Assembly (NCBI GenBank): GCA_001916035.1
Contig: MNRQ01000007.1
Location: 1-43,209, forward strand
Origin: Clostridium sp. 27_14
GTDB taxonomy: Bacteria; Bacillota; Clostridia; TANB77; CAG-508
DNA length: 43,209 nucleotides
Reading direction: 5' to 3'
Below the pieces are notes generated by a model that was not told where the DNA came from, searched no databases, and saw only the letters and a list, made by a program, of their open reading frames with translations. Every line of letters starts with the position of its first letter. The stretch's first letter is position 1. Of this stretch, positions 42,425 through 43,209 are shown in pieces. A program made the translations under genes and the position numbers.

Positions 42425-42449
42425 GAACTTTTTTGGAGGTTGATATTGT

Positions 42450-42791
42450 ATGAAAAATAAAATAATAAAAGAAAAAATAAATAAAATGACTAAGATATCT
42501 AAAGAAATTTATGACGAAATAGTAATAGAAAAATTTTTAGAGATGAATTTGAATAAAAAATTAGATGAGCGTGTATTAGAAAGAATAATATTAGCTCATC
42601 TTTCATTTTTTTCAGATAATGATTTTTATGAGTATGAAAAATTAAGTATATATGAAAAAAACATATATTTTCGAATGATAACTCAGGGAATGGTTTCTTT
42701 GTATCTAAATAACAAATATTTAGATAGGCAAGATTATAGAAAAAAATTTCAAATCTTAGATGAAATAACAAAAATATTAGTATATCTATAA
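42450..42791 (+). CDS. Unknown 113-residue helical protein
   Basis: TTTGGAGG is 13 nt before the ATG. The protein is helical and charged, with SKEIYDEIVIEKFLEMNL, DERVLERIILAHLSFFS and a C-terminal helix KKFQILDEITKILVYL. No membrane helix or motif. I do not recognise the family. The use of T-ending codons differs a little from upstream genes. It lies between rlmD and metK without evident link to either. Confidence 0.65.
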   Translation: MKNKIIKEKINKMTKISKEIYDEIVIEKFLEMNLNKKLDERVLERIILAHLSFFSDNDFYEYEKLSIYEKNIYFRMITQGMVSLYLNNKYLDRQDYRKKFQILDEITKILVYL

Positions 42792-42822
42792 TTATTTAAT
42801 AAAAAAAATTTTACTATACAAT

Positions 42823-42852
42823 TAGACATTTAATGTTAAAAAGTGCTATAAA
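42823..42852 (+). promoter_or_regulatory. Sigma-A promoter of metK
   Basis: TAGACA, 18 bp and TATAAA with TGC before the -10. The leader is about 90 nt, too short and without the helices of a SAM riboswitch; it carries a three-codon frame ATG AAA ATA TAA at 42889 behind AAGGAG. Confidence 0.65.
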
Positions 42853-42950
42853 ATCGATTGTGGTGCGAATAAAAAGGAGAATAAGTAGATGAAAATATAA
42901 AAATTTAATTATAGTAAAAATAACAAGTAAAAGAAATGGAGGAATTTAAA

Positions 42951-43209
42951 TTGAAATATAAAAGATATTTTTTAACAAGTGAAAGTGTAACAGAAGGGCA
43001 TCCAGATAAAGTAGCTGATTTAATATCAGATGCAATATTGGATGAATGTTTAAAACAAGATAAAAATTCAAGAGTAGCAGTTGAAACTCTTATATCAAAA
43101 GACAAGGTAATTGTTGCAGGACAAATAACATCAAATGCAACAATTGATATAGAAAAAATAGTAAGAGAAAAATTAAAAGAAGTAGGTTATACAGATTCAA
43201 AAATAAATA
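42951..43209 (+). CDS. metK: S-adenosylmethionine synthetase, N-terminal part (cut by the window end)
   Basis: The TTG start at 42951 is preceded by TGGAGGAATTTAAA. The 86 visible residues read KYKRYFLTSESVTEGHPDK, then VADLISDAILDECL, the MetK signature with the ATP/methionine-binding GHPDK, followed by RVAVETLISKDKVIVAGQ. The enzyme makes SAM from ATP and methionine, the methyl donor for RlmB, RlmD and radical-SAM enzymes such as SplB in this window. The frame is open at the right edge. Because it starts with TTG and lacks its end, it is easily missed. Confidence 0.95.
   Translation, partial: MKYKRYFLTSESVTEGHPDKVADLISDAILDECLKQDKNSRVAVETLISKDKVIVAGQITSNATIDIEKIVREKLKEVGYTDSKIN

Noticed and set aside
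42792..42950. SAM-I or similar riboswitch before metK
   Set aside because: I looked for the conserved helices and found only a short AT-rich leader.
1..43209. CRISPR array, insertion sequence or prophage
   Set aside because: No regularly spaced identical repeats, transposase, integrase or phage structural genes were seen; the RT is of the DGR type.
251..43209. A second variable repeat for the same template
   Set aside because: I found no other stretch similar to the GCTCGCTTCTCCGTCAGC or GCCCGCTAG parts of the template.

Overview
The window is very AT-rich DNA from a spore-forming Bacillota (Clostridia). The evidence is an intact sigK with a pro-sequence, a gerA-type germinant receptor operon, spore photoproduct lyase, disA, a CIRCE-controlled groESL, AGGAGG ribosome sites and canonical sigma-A promoters, most with a TG-extended -10. 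The codons (ATA, AGA, GGA, ACA, GTA) resemble those of uncultured AT-rich gut Clostridia, but that lineage guess is inference.

Layout. 1-2730 is a diversity-generating retroelement (DGR): the 3' end of a C-type-lectin-like variable protein with its variable repeat (VR), a frameshift-damaged MutS-domain-I-like accessory gene, an Avd-like accessory gene, the template repeat (TR) and the reverse transcriptase. All 15 VR/TR substitutions between the start of the repeat and base 364 fall on TR adenines, which is the mutagenesis signature. 2705-6122 (minus) is a three-gene operon: two unfamiliar proteins that both appear to carry RelA/SpoT-synthetase-like motifs, then tsaE. 6315-10349 holds a U32 peptidase-family gene, a rhodanese, folA, splB (whose start codon lies in a long inverted repeat) and a dCMP deaminase. 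10391-15653 holds mutS2, lepA (one residue short in its P-loop) and rlmB, with a 61-bp direct repeat before rlmB. 15792-21838 holds a frameshifted membrane-anchored protein, a polysaccharide deacetylase, a 798-residue coiled-coil protein, tRNA-Leu(CAA) and a small strongly promoted protein. 21987-28795 holds radA (frameshifted), disA, a membrane cyclophilin, an unknown protein, groES-groEL and secG. 28940-35161 holds rnr and, convergent to it, gerAA-AB-AC. 35402-37714 is a cadC-cadA metal efflux pair. 37994-42791 holds sigK (minus), an XRE regulator, unknown genes, tRNA-Leu(UAG) and rlmD. The window ends inside metK, which begins with TTG at 42951.

Most of the window is chromosomal core: genome maintenance (mutS2, radA, disA), translation (lepA, rlmB, rlmD, tsaE, tRNAs), protein folding and export, and sporulation or germination. 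The accessory parts are the DGR and the RelA-like pair. Three genes (the MutS-like accessory, the membrane protein and radA) are frameshifted, and lepA lacks a G1-motif residue. In radA and the membrane protein the lesion is a single extra C directly before a GGA codon. Assembly error, real decay and recoding cannot be told apart from sequence alone.
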